Positions 12,450 through 20,146 of a stretch of 20,146 nt of DNA are shown one piece after another (position 1 is the stretch's first letter; every line of letters begins with the position of its first letter). A program made the position numbers and the translations under genes. The stretch covers positions 1 to 20,146 of the IMG/VR virus record IMGVR_UViG_3300030430_000052. One strand, written 5' to 3'. Source of the stretch: a virus. The notes beneath the pieces were generated by a model. The model made no database searches and had not been told where the DNA came from. It worked only from the letters and a program-made list of their open reading frames with translations.

Positions 12450-15400
12450 TACATATACTCGTTATTTAAGAAATCTACATTATCCCTTATATGAAATCCT
12501 AAGTTACCTGCTCTATCTTTTACTCGTCTTGCTGTTTGATAATAAAGTGGAGTCTTTGTTGGACCAAACTTACCTTCATTATAAACTTGATGAAATCCTG
12601 CTAACTTAAAATAATAGTTTCTTAAATCAATATCCTCTGCATTTATAGCATTTTCTATTGCTGCAAAATATAAAGGAAACTCTTTTTTTAATCTTTCATG
12701 TCCATACTGATATGAAAAATCTATGAGTGCTGCTTGTCTTGGTGTTGCTAAGTTTGAAAAATTTTCATAATCATTATTATAAGTATCATAAATCTTTTTG
12801 ATTTTATTATTATACATTTTAATACCAATTTCTTTAGGTAAACCAATATTATTTCTCTTAAAATCATTAGCCATTTTTAAAAGTTCTTTGCCATCAAACT
12901 TACCTGACAATAATTTTGTTTGTAAATCTTTCAGAGGTTGCACAAGTTCAGTTGGCATTTCTGCATAATCATCATCTTCAAGATATCTAACATTAAAACC
13001 AAAACCTAAACTTATTGTATTTCTATCTCTATATGTACCAGTACGATAACCTTCATGTTTCGCTGTATATTTAGATATATCAATCATATTATCTTGTATT
13101 TCTACTGCTACATCAGGAGTCATAAACTCTTCATATAAGTTCATAACTTTATCTTTAAGACTAAAATTATCTATCGTTTGTTTAGTCATTATTCTCCATG
13201 CAGGATTTTCATAACCTTTTTCTAATACTTTATTTTCTAGATAATTAGTTTCTAATCCATTCACATAGTTAGTAAAACCTGCATCTTTTAATTCTTCTTC
13301 TGCTCTTTTACTATCGTTTGATAACTTAGTAGGATTAACCATTTCATAACCATCAACTTCAGATATCTCAGTTTTTTCTACTTCAGTATCAATAGGAAGA
13401 TTTAACATTCTTTCTGTAAAGCCACCTATAAATTGTCTTGGCACTACTACTCCACCTTTAAAGTCATTATAACCAGAGCCACCTGCTCGTGGAGAAATAG
13501 GTGAAAACATATCACCATATTCAAACTGCATAAATTTAGGTTTATATAAACCACCATCTTTTTTACTGTTTGCTATTTTTATTAGTCTAGAATTAAAAGC
13601 ATTATTAAGAGATTGCTTTCTAAGTTCTTCGGTATCAATAGCATTCTTTTTATCAAACTCAATAGTATTTATTGTTATGGTACTGCCTTCTAAACCTTTA
13701 ATAGGCTCTGCAAATCTATTTACAAGTGTAAAACTTTGATCTCCAAACTGTGAGTTTCTAAAATCAGGTAATAAGAATACATCATCACCAATACCACCAA
13801 AATCATTACCTCCATTATCAAAGAGTTCTTTGTTTACATAAGCAATAAAATCATCATACTTTGCACCATATTTTCTTTTTGGTGAGTAAATAGTTCTTGT
13901 ATCAATATCTCTATGAAATAAGTCTATAACATTATCATCTTCTACAAACATTGTTTCATAAGTATTAAACAAAACTTCTTTTACACCATCAAAAGTAAAG
14001 TCAACATTGTCTCCATCAATGCCCTTAAGTTGTTTATAAAATAATAGTTTTTTTGTATAAGGTCGCATCATAGACCAAGCATGACGAGGAACATCAGCTT
14101 TTTCTAATACAAAATCTAAACCTTTTTCTACAGATTCTACATTAGCATTATCATCAAAAGCATTAACTGTAGTAATCACAGCATTATTAACTTGCTCTTG
14201 ATTAGCAGGCAAAGTATTTACTAAGTTATAAGCCTTAAGAATATCACCACCATTAACTCTAGTTATATGATCTATTATATTCATTTTACCATAGACATCA
14301 TCATAACCATTTAGCGTACTTTTACCATCAGGGGTATAAGCTATATTTCTCCATGTATCTAAATGTCTTTGTGCCAATACTTGTTTTTGTTGTGGACTTG
14401 CATTTGCAAAAGGAGGTCTATTTAAAAAATTATTTGTTGAATATAAGTTATGTATTGTATTAGGCAAAAATGCAGCATTAGATAAATTTTGTAACATAAG
14501 ATTATATTTATCTGTTGGCAAAGTAAAAAATGTTTCTAAATCAAATTTATCTATATTTAAATTTTTAGCTAAACCTACATCAAGCATATCTCTATTTTTT
14601 TGTGTATTTTTTAAGATAAGACCAGAAGTACCATTTAAATAAGCACTACCTTTTGCAGCAGTATTCTCATTCTTTAATAATCCATTAGTAAGTTTATTTG
14701 CATCACCTGAACGATCAGATATTCGTCTCGTAATAAAATCCATGTCAGTTTTATCAAGTGATAATGTTTCTCTTAAATCATGTATTTTTTGTAGTTGTGG
14801 CAAAGTTAATGTGCCAACTGAAGAATTAATTAATGTGTTGACTAATTGTTGACTTGGTTTCTTACTTTGTATTAATTGTTCTATTCCTTTAATAGCACCT
14901 GAGTTTTCTCCTAAAGCATCAATAGCATTATTTATAACTCCAAAAGCAAGATTACGTTTCATAGTTCTTTTTAACTCTTGAGCCTTTGGTGCTTTTATAT
15001 CTCCACTTGCTATAAGTTCTGAAATCTGTAAGTTAATATTTTTTTGTGCTGTAGCTAGGTCATCTTTCTTTTTTTGTAATGTGTCACCTTCAACTAAATC
15101 AGGGATATCTGCAAACTCAAAATTTTCTATATCATATTGTAAAGTTTCTAAAGTACCTATAGTATTTTCAATGCCTATAAGTTTATTAGCAGCAGCAATT
15201 CTTTCTTCTCTTTCTATAGTATCATTTAATATTTTATTAGAATGAAGAACTTGTTTGTTTACAATTTTTGCTTTGAACTCAGGTATAAAATCAGCCATAC
15301 CATTATCACGAAATGTTTTTTCTAAACCTAAAATATAATTCTGTGCTTTTGTATCAAAAGTTTTTTTATCTAATTTATTTTCAGAATGTAGTTTATTAAA

Positions 15401-15715
15401 ATATTCATTGGTTTTATTTATCATAGCATTAGCATATCTTTGACTTAGAATAGCATTTGCTTTTTCTGAACCTACTGCTGTAAATCTTGGTCGTTCAAAA
15501 CTAAGTTTTCCATTTTCATCTTCAATAACTAATGTTTTAGCAGTATTAACATCTTTTTTAATTGCATCATTCTTAGCTTCTTCCCATGCAATTTTTTGTA
15601 CTGAATTAAATAAATTAGCTTGTGAAACAGCCAAATCAACTGCACCAGTATTTGATGACACTACACCAACTGGTCTATTTCTAAATGTTGTTCCTTTGCT
15701 TTTAATAAATACCAT
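12449..15715 (-). CDS. Internal virion protein with C-terminal lysozyme-like domain
   Basis: This 1088-aa protein lies where T7 gp15 or gp16 would be. Residues 1-860 are mostly helical, rich in K, N and D, without recognised motifs, as in ejection-core proteins. The C-terminal 200 residues look like a GH24-type muramidase: KHEGYRTGTYRDRNTISLGF gives E888, then eight residues, D897, then T900 in TISLGFGF (the usual TIGYG position), followed by ATPRQAALIDFSYQYGH, the typical second block. The D-to-T spacing is shortened by three residues relative to T4 lysozyme, so activity is likely but unproven. It would thin the peptidoglycan during genome entry. The ATG follows the previous stop directly (TAAATG) with no obvious Shine-Dalgarno site, suggesting translational coupling. 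The T7 counterpart carries its transglycosylase at the gp16 N-terminus instead. Confidence 0.78.
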   Translation of the reverse strand: MVFIKSKGTTFRNRPVGVVSSNTGAVDLAVSQANLFNSVQKIAWEEAKNDAIKKDVNTAKTLVIEDENGKLSFERPRFTAVGSEKANAILSQRYANAMINKTNEYFNKLHSENKLDKKTFDTKAQNYILGLEKTFRDNGMADFIPEFKAKIVNKQVLHSNKILNDTIEREERIAAANKLIGIENTIGTLETLQYDIENFEFADIPDLVEGDTLQKKKDDLATAQKNINLQISELIASGDIKAPKAQELKRTMKRNLAFGVINNAIDALGENSGAIKGIEQLIQSKKPSQQLVNTLINSSVGTLTLPQLQKIHDLRETLSLDKTDMDFITRRISDRSGDANKLTNGLLKNENTAAKGSAYLNGTSGLILKNTQKNRDMLDVGLAKNLNIDKFDLETFFTLPTDKYNLMLQNLSNAAFLPNTIHNLYSTNNFLNRPPFANASPQQKQVLAQRHLDTWRNIAYTPDGKSTLNGYDDVYGKMNIIDHITRVNGGDILKAYNLVNTLPANQEQVNNAVITTVNAFDDNANVESVEKGLDFVLEKADVPRHAWSMMRPYTKKLLFYKQLKGIDGDNVDFTFDGVKEVLFNTYETMFVEDDNVIDLFHRDIDTRTIYSPKRKYGAKYDDFIAYVNKELFDNGGNDFGGIGDDVFLLPDFRNSQFGDQSFTLVNRFAEPIKGLEGSTITINTIEFDKKNAIDTEELRKQSLNNAFNSRLIKIANSKKDGGLYKPKFMQFEYGDMFSPISPRAGGSGYNDFKGGVVVPRQFIGGFTERMLNLPIDTEVEKTEISEVDGYEMVNPTKLSNDSKRAEEELKDAGFTNYVNGLETNYLENKVLEKGYENPAWRIMTKQTIDNFSLKDKVMNLYEEFMTPDVAVEIQDNMIDISKYTAKHEGYRTGTYRDRNTISLGFGFNVRYLEDDDYAEMPTELVQPLKDLQTKLLSGKFDGKELLKMANDFKRNNIGLPKEIGIKMYNNKIKKIYDTYNNDYENFSNLATPRQAALIDFSYQYGHERLKKEFPLYFAAIENAINAEDIDLRNYYFKLAGFHQVYNEGKFGPTKTPLYYQTARRVKDRAGNLGFHIRDNVDFLNNEYM

Positions 15716-16162
15716 TTAGACAACTTTACTTGTATTATATCCTGCATTAAGCATTGTGCCAAATGCTTGTAGACGATATGCTTTTGATTTATTATTAGCT
15801 CTTAATACAGCCATTTGTGCTTCTTGTGCAAACTTTGAAAGCTGTGCTTTGCTTTGTAATCTTGATCTATTAGCAGCAATTCTAGTATTTTTTTCTGCTT
15901 TTTCTTGCAGTTTTTTAAATGATCTATCACTACCTTCATCTCTGCCACTAACACCTGCTAATGCAATATTAGTTGCTTCATAAGATTTAAAATCTGCCAT
16001 GATTGCATTATGATCTTGTAATGCTCTTAATTGTTCAAACTTAGCTTGTTCTCCTATTCTTCTTTCTGCTAAAGCACCTTCTTGTTGTGCTGCTTTTGCT
16101 GCTTGATTATAAGATTGTGCTGTTACTAATGCCGAACCTAATGCTAATGCTAATTGTATCAA
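15716..16162 (-). CDS. Internal virion protein, gp14-like
   Basis: This 148-aa protein is alanine- and glutamine-rich, with a hydrophobic N-terminus (IQLALALGSALVTAQSYNQA, 2-21) and a long helical body. A short loop LAGVSGRDEGSDRSF (68-82) interrupts two helices. This plan and its position between the gp12-like tail protein and the large ejection proteins fit T7 gp14, which forms a conduit in the outer membrane during DNA entry. The start is TTG (16162) in a TTGA overlap with the gp12-like stop, with AGAGGT about eight bases upstream; no ATG lies near. Sequence similarity to T7 gp14 itself is weak, so the call rests on order, size and composition. Confidence 0.72.
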   Translation of the reverse strand: MIQLALALGSALVTAQSYNQAAKAAQQEGALAERRIGEQAKFEQLRALQDHNAIMADFKSYEATNIALAGVSGRDEGSDRSFKKLQEKAEKNTRIAANRSRLQSKAQLSKFAQEAQMAVLRANNKSKAYRLQAFGTMLNAGYNTSKVV

Positions 16163-18426
16163 AATGCTACCTCTACTATCATTCCATTTATTTGTAAATC
16201 TAAAGGAAAAGACTGTGATACTGTTACTCTTGGATCACGACTATACCCTAATAATCTAAATTCTTCTTTACCAGTTACTGGAGGTCTATCTGCTGACATG
16301 TCATCTGTTACATTTCTTATAACTAAATCTCTTGTTGTTGATGTTGTATTTGGTCCAGTAACACTTACAGCAAGTGTTTCAAATAAATCTAATGTAACTT
16401 TAGGTATTTGTCTTGGCTCTCCAGTCAAAGGTCCTCCAGTAATCTGTGCATCTATAGGTAATGTTTTAAGTGTAGGTGTAAAAGCATAACCAATAAATGC
16501 TTGTGATATACCAGTTTTAACACTACTCACATCTATTTGTCCACCTGATACTGTAAACTGCCCAAGAAAATCATTACCATTCGTAGCTTTTACAACAGCA
16601 TTATTACTAAAATGTGATGTTAAACTACTGAAAACACTAGCACTACCACTAAAGCTATCACAGAAATCCATTGGCATATCATCTTGAAACTCTTCTAAAA
16701 ATAACTTTGTAGTGCCTGAGCCATCATCTCTAGCACATACTACAAATAATCTTTCATGTACTGAACATATACTATGCCATAATCCTTGAGTATTCCATAA
16801 ACTCCAACCTGCTTTTTGATCTCCACGGACAGAATAGAATACAGCTATAGTACCATCATTATTAATTAAAAAAGCATAAGACTCACTTCTATTTAATGCA
16901 CCTTTGATAGATGTTTGTTGTACTGGATCAAGTATAAGATGTGGTGCAAGACCTGAAACAGCTACAGAAGTATACGCACTTTCTGCATCTGTAAATAAAA
17001 ACTCTCTTAATGCACTTCCAGTTTTCTGTATAAATAAAGTAGCACCATCAAATACTGTTGGTTTTACAAAGCTACTACCAAAAGGTGTTTGTCTTCTTAT
17101 CTGTGCATTAGCAGGTGTAACTGGTTTACCTTGTACTGTAGGAATAAATAATTCAGCACCACTAGTAAATATTTGTAAATCTCTATTAGAGACTAAATGT
17201 CTAATAGAAAATATTTCACCAACATTAGCAGTTAAATCTAAAGCATCATTATCTTCTGCTTCACCTATATCAAAATTAAAAAACTGCCCTGACTTACTAC
17301 CCCATATACCATCAGGTTGAGCTAAAGTACCACCAAACCATAATCTATTTTGATGAAATGTAACAGCAGCAGGATATCCTCGAAGAGCAGAATAACTTTG
17401 CTCACTAAATTCTGTAGTTGCTGCACCAGTAACAATACGAGGACTACCACCTCCTATAGCACTAGATGTTGCAGTTGCACTACCACCTGCTGTAAACTCA
17501 AATGTATTTTCATCTGGAACAGCAGTTATAGTTCTTGCACCATTTATATTACTATTGGCTATTCCACCTACAGCACCTGATCTTTGAAAAGTTACAGAAG
17601 CACCAGTAGCTAAACCATGTAATGCTTTTGTTACTCTAACTGTTCCACTACCTTCAAATACCTCAAGACTATCTACCTCCAATTGTTGAATTAGCGTACC
17701 TTGTATTGTGCCAGTAACTTGAGTAGCACTTGTAAAGTTTGTAATTCTAACTCTAGTTTCACCTATTAATAAATCAACACCAACATGACCTGATACAAAG
17801 TAATCTGCTGATGTAGTAAGAGTAACACTACCAGTTGTACCACTAGCAGTTATAGTCATGCCTAATGGTTGAAAACTAAAATATGGCTGAAATATGTCAT
17901 TACCATCTCTTGATGTATCAAAATTAAAAGTTGATATAGTAAATGTTGTTAATCCAGTTCTCTCCAATATTCTAGTTTGAAAAGTATTATGACATATAAA
18001 CATTAGATCACCTTGCTGTGCAAAAGTGATCTCTTCTAGATAAGGGTCTGAATTTGTATTAACTAGCCATGATTGACTAGTTAATGATTGTATAGAAGCT
18101 ACTGCACCAGTAGTAGGGTGTATTTGAAATATCTCAATTCGTGTATTGCTAAAAGCTATTATATATTTTTCATCATCTGAGAATATAAAAGGTTCTATTC
18201 TTACACTCTGTCTAAGCGTAGCAAGTGCTGTAAAAGAAGGATTGCTTCCAAAATTATGTAATCTTTTTGTCCCAGTTCTTTTTTTTAAACCACCTTCTGA
18301 TCTAATAAAAAAGTTTCTAACCTCTTCTGCTGCATTTGTATAAACTCTTGTATCAGTTCTTGATGTTAAAGCAGGACTAACTTCACCAAATTGAAAGTTA
18401 TTCAATGGCACTCTTATTCTTGCCAT
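16159..18426 (-). CDS. Tail tubular protein B, gp12-like
   Basis: This 755-aa protein is the T7 gp12-type nozzle of the short tail. The N-terminus RVPLNNFQFGEVSPALTSRT (5-24), with EVRNFFIRSEGGLKKRTGT (35-53), is the hallmark of the family, as is SALRGYPAAVTFHQNRLWFG (346-365). Residues about 255-330 (TVRVTKALHGLATGASVTF, then RTITAVPDENTFEF) resemble the small beta domain known in databases as E1 FCCH-like and look inserted into the tail protein. The rest is beta-rich, with cysteines in the 560-610 region. It abuts the gp11-like stop (TAAATG) with AGGAG upstream. It should assemble as a hexamer under the gp11-like ring and bind the fibres; stoichiometry is from T7, not from this sequence. 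Confidence 0.88.
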   Translation of the reverse strand: MARIRVPLNNFQFGEVSPALTSRTDTRVYTNAAEEVRNFFIRSEGGLKKRTGTKRLHNFGSNPSFTALATLRQSVRIEPFIFSDDEKYIIAFSNTRIEIFQIHPTTGAVASIQSLTSQSWLVNTNSDPYLEEITFAQQGDLMFICHNTFQTRILERTGLTTFTISTFNFDTSRDGNDIFQPYFSFQPLGMTITASGTTGSVTLTTSADYFVSGHVGVDLLIGETRVRITNFTSATQVTGTIQGTLIQQLEVDSLEVFEGSGTVRVTKALHGLATGASVTFQRSGAVGGIANSNINGARTITAVPDENTFEFTAGGSATATSSAIGGGSPRIVTGAATTEFSEQSYSALRGYPAAVTFHQNRLWFGGTLAQPDGIWGSKSGQFFNFDIGEAEDNDALDLTANVGEIFSIRHLVSNRDLQIFTSGAELFIPTVQGKPVTPANAQIRRQTPFGSSFVKPTVFDGATLFIQKTGSALREFLFTDAESAYTSVAVSGLAPHLILDPVQQTSIKGALNRSESYAFLINNDGTIAVFYSVRGDQKAGWSLWNTQGLWHSICSVHERLFVVCARDDGSGTTKLFLEEFQDDMPMDFCDSFSGSASVFSSLTSHFSNNAVVKATNGNDFLGQFTVSGGQIDVSSVKTGISQAFIGYAFTPTLKTLPIDAQITGGPLTGEPRQIPKVTLDLFETLAVSVTGPNTTSTTRDLVIRNVTDDMSADRPPVTGKEEFRLLGYSRDPRVTVSQSFPLDLQINGMIVEVAF

Positions 18427-19014
18427 TTAACTTCTCCTATCGTTTATAAATCTTCTTGTTGATAGTCTTCTTGAAGTTTGTTGCTGTGAATCTAAGTTTC
18501 TAGCTTTTGCTAATAATTGTTGTGCTTTTTGTTCTATTCTTACCATTAGTCCATCATCTCTTGCTATAGATGTAGCAAAAATAGAAGCCAACGCATACTC
18601 TACTGCTAATGAAAAATAACTTGGAAATGTATCTTCGGTTGCTCTAAATGTAAAGTCTGCAATCAAAGTATCTTGTGTGCTTTGATTAGAAAATACTTTA
18701 TCTCCATATACAGTAAAATCTATTAAAGAATCATTAACTGTTATAGTGTGAACTACTAATGTTGTTGTAGGTAGTTGATGTGCAATAGAGAATCTGCCAG
18801 TTGGTGCATCTGATAGTTGTGCCAACTCAGCTTGTTCTGTAGCAAACCTCCATCTTGCACTAGATAATGTTGCTCTTACAACATCTTCATACATATTTGT
18901 GGCTACAACAGCTTCATTACTTTGATCTCCAAAACTTGTTATAGGTTCTGCACCTATTAATATTAATGCTCTTGACGCTATGTCGATTGCTGAATTTGCT
19001 GCTGTACTTGTCAT
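18427..19014 (-). CDS. Tail tubular protein A, gp11-like
   Basis: This 195-aa protein matches T7 gp11, the adaptor ring joining portal and nozzle. The start, NSAIDIASRALILIGAEPIT (7-26), the segment VVATNMYEDVVRATLSSARW (36-55) with RFATEQAEL, and the late helix FSLAVEYALASIFATSIARD (134-153) are family features; it ends basic (RRLSTRRFINDRRS). Length is typical (about 196 in T7). The ATG at 19014 has no Shine-Dalgarno site within 12 bases; instead a perfect hairpin (19022-19041) lies seven bases upstream with AAGG directly before it, suggesting a folded ribosome-binding site or attenuation between capsid and tail genes. It sits directly upstream of the gp12-like gene with no gap. Confidence 0.88.
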   Translation of the reverse strand: MTSTAANSAIDIASRALILIGAEPITSFGDQSNEAVVATNMYEDVVRATLSSARWRFATEQAELAQLSDAPTGRFSIAHQLPTTTLVVHTITVNDSLIDFTVYGDKVFSNQSTQDTLIADFTFRATEDTFPSYFSLAVEYALASIFATSIARDDGLMVRIEQKAQQLLAKARNLDSQQQTSRRLSTRRFINDRRS

Positions 19015-19021
19015 ATAAGAT

Positions 19022-19041
19022 GAGGGGGATTACTCCCCCTC
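19022..19041 (-). promoter_or_regulatory. Hairpin between Shine-Dalgarno site and gp11-like start
   Basis: A perfect eight-pair GC-rich stem (GAGGGGGA / TCCCCCTC) with a four-base loop fills the gap between the 101-aa gene and the gp11-like gene. On the minus-strand transcript AAGG ends just before the stem and the ATG begins seven bases after it, so folding would place Shine-Dalgarno and start at normal spacing. No T-run follows in the minus direction; CCTTTTAA follows on the untranscribed side. Confidence 0.6.
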
Positions 19042-19045
19042 CCTT

Positions 19046-19351
19046 TTAATCGCTATCGGCTGTACTTAAGTCTGAACCATCACCACAGTCTATTGCTGTG
19101 GCTGATACAGATTTAACTACTGTAGCTGATAAAGTTTTATGGGTTGAATTAGCATCACATATTAGAACGACATCACCTTCTTTCATCATTCCTAATGCTG
19201 ATTGACCATTCATTTCACCACCAGTTGCGTCTGCTGTAGAAAAATAGTTTGCTGCTCTTACTACAGACAAAGCATCATTTGAGGTGTAGTACCATAGATT
19301 AACACCACTACCACCTGCTAGTCGTGTCAAGTTACTCATATCTAAAGCCAT
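19046..19351 (-). CDS. Small virion-associated candidate, 101 aa
   Basis: This 101-aa protein follows the capsid gene, where marine podoviruses often carry a small structural protein (head decoration or fibre) of unknown fold. Its pattern is distinctive: ALDMSNLTRLAGGSGVNLWY (2-21) with YYTSNDALSVVRAANYFSTA (21-40), then a beta-rich part MMKEGDVVLICDA (55-67) and repeated TLSATVVKSVSATAID (73-88). An acidic end (DGSDLSTADSD) completes it. No signal peptide or membrane segment is present. A strong TAAGGAG site, which includes the capsid gene's stop, sets the ATG. High expression with the capsid protein is expected from this coupling. A decoration role is inference only. Confidence 0.65.
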   Translation of the reverse strand: MALDMSNLTRLAGGSGVNLWYYTSNDALSVVRAANYFSTADATGGEMNGQSALGMMKEGDVVLICDANSTHKTLSATVVKSVSATAIDCGDGSDLSTADSD

Positions 19352-19361
19352 AATCTACTCC

Positions 19362-20146
19362 TTAAGTATTATTATCTAGAACTTCATATACGCCATTGTC
19401 ATCAATAACAGTAGCACCCATTGACATCATTGAAGTTGCCAAGTGTGATACTTTTTCAGCGACATAATTAAGTTCAGTTGTTACATCTGCACCAATACCT
19501 AAACCAACAGCAGTCATATGATATGCCATATTCTTACCTGCTGTAATTGCAGCAGTTGAGAATATCTTGAATCCTAAGAATTCTTTCATTGTCATACCAC
19601 CTGCAAAAGGTAGATTCTGCTCACCAACAAAGTCTGATGATGCAAACTCATTAATTAAAAATAAGTCAGCATATCCTTTTGGGTGCATTGCTAAATATCT
19701 CTGTCCATCTTCAGGAATATTTGCAGTACCAAAAGTTTCAAACAATGTTAACAAGTCAGCTTTCTCAACTGCACCACCAGTATCATGGATTTGAGTTGAG
19801 TTAGCACCTGCGTCCATAGCTGTATACAGCAACTCATCAGTCTTACGACCTAGAGCAGCAGCAGCACTTGTTGCTATTGCTTGTCTTTCATCAATGTTAG
19901 TTTTTAACTCATCTAATTTATCAATAAATTCTGCTGCAAAAAAGTCTTGCATAGTAACATTGACATTAGTGTGAGCCAATTCCATTGGTGTTACTTGTCC
20001 ATTTCTAGACTTTGTACTTGCAGTTCCAGTACCAATCTTTTGAAATCGTACTGTGTTTCCATTCACATTACTTACTGTACGAACAGTATTTCTAAGTTTA
20101 CTGCCCATTCTCTGATAAGCTAAATGAACTTCTGTTTCGAACTGCG
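19362..20146 (-). CDS. Major capsid protein, 5' end outside the window
   Basis: This is the C-terminal part of the major capsid protein (HK97-like fold by family). The frame stays open to the window edge: upstream of the first in-window Met (20108) it reads QFETEVHLAYQRMGSKLRNT, which continues a conserved capsid N-terminus, so 20108 is not the start. About 260 codons are visible. Recognisable parts are VRFQKIGTGTASTKSRNG with its K/R-rich loop, VNVTMQDFFAAEFIDKLDEL, an AALGRKTDEL helix, GQRYLAMHPKGYADL and the C-terminal LATSMMSMGATVIDDNGVYE. The gene ends TAA within the next gene's TAAGGAG site. It probably builds the icosahedral shell; scaffold and portal genes must lie beyond 20146. Confidence 0.88.
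   Translation of the reverse strand, partial: QFETEVHLAYQRMGSKLRNTVRTVSNVNGNTVRFQKIGTGTASTKSRNGQVTPMELAHTNVNVTMQDFFAAEFIDKLDELKTNIDERQAIATSAAAALGRKTDELLYTAMDAGANSTQIHDTGGAVEKADLLTLFETFGTANIPEDGQRYLAMHPKGYADLFLINEFASSDFVGEQNLPFAGGMTMKEFLGFKIFSTAAITAGKNMAYHMTAVGLGIGADVTTELNYVAEKVSHLATSMMSMGATVIDDNGVYEVLDNNT

Noticed and set aside
19362-20108. Capsid gene complete with start at 20108
   Set aside because: The frame continues open to the window edge and encodes conserved capsid residues upstream, so the start is beyond 20146.

Overview
The window is a stretch of an AT-rich tailed phage genome, almost certainly a podovirus with a T7-like virion. The evidence is the order of virion genes on the minus strand: major capsid protein, a small virion-associated candidate, tail tubular protein A (gp11-like), tail tubular protein B (gp12-like), three internal virion or ejection proteins, tail fibre, then lysis genes. 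The strong AT bias and the look of the proteins suggest a marine phage, possibly infecting SAR11 or another AT-rich alphaproteobacterium. That host guess is inference; no host gene or tRNA is visible.

Layout. Positions 1-565 carry three very small plus-strand genes of unknown function. Positions 549-652 hold two consecutive strong stem-loops, followed by a sigma70-like promoter (664-692). From there a plus-strand recombination/regulation operon runs to 3549: a YqaJ/lambda-type exonuclease, an Erf-type annealing protein, a small protein with an SSB-like acidic tip, a small winged-helix-like protein and a ParB-like protein. Three of its genes share an 11-nt leader (TGGAGGTCTTA) that sets the Shine-Dalgarno site and start. 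A long hairpin at 3641-3679 lies between this operon and the oppositely transcribed late genes.

From 20146 down to 3697 everything is on the minus strand and tightly coupled, with stop/start overlaps such as ATGA, GTGA, TTGA and TAATG. In transcription order: capsid protein (5' end outside the window), 101-aa protein, gp11-like, gp12-like with an inserted beta domain, gp14-like, a 1088-aa internal virion protein ending in a lysozyme-like domain, a 1112-aa internal virion protein, a 753-aa tail fibre with a long 12-residue repeat array, two probable fibre chaperones sharing an F-R-x-[AS]-W motif, two small unknowns, then a lysis cassette of small membrane proteins, a three-TM holin and a GH24 endolysin.

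In use, exonuclease, annealing protein and SSB-like protein would form a phage recombination module acting on replicating DNA. The late operon builds the capsid and tail, loads the ejection proteins that open the cell wall at infection, and finally lyses the host. Points that most deserve a second look are the hairpin placed between a Shine-Dalgarno site and the gp11-like start codon, the lysozyme domain at the C-terminus of an ejection protein, the fibre repeat array, the tandem structured elements before the recombination operon, and the acidic-tailed protein next to erf. No gene-free stretch longer than 300 bases exists here.
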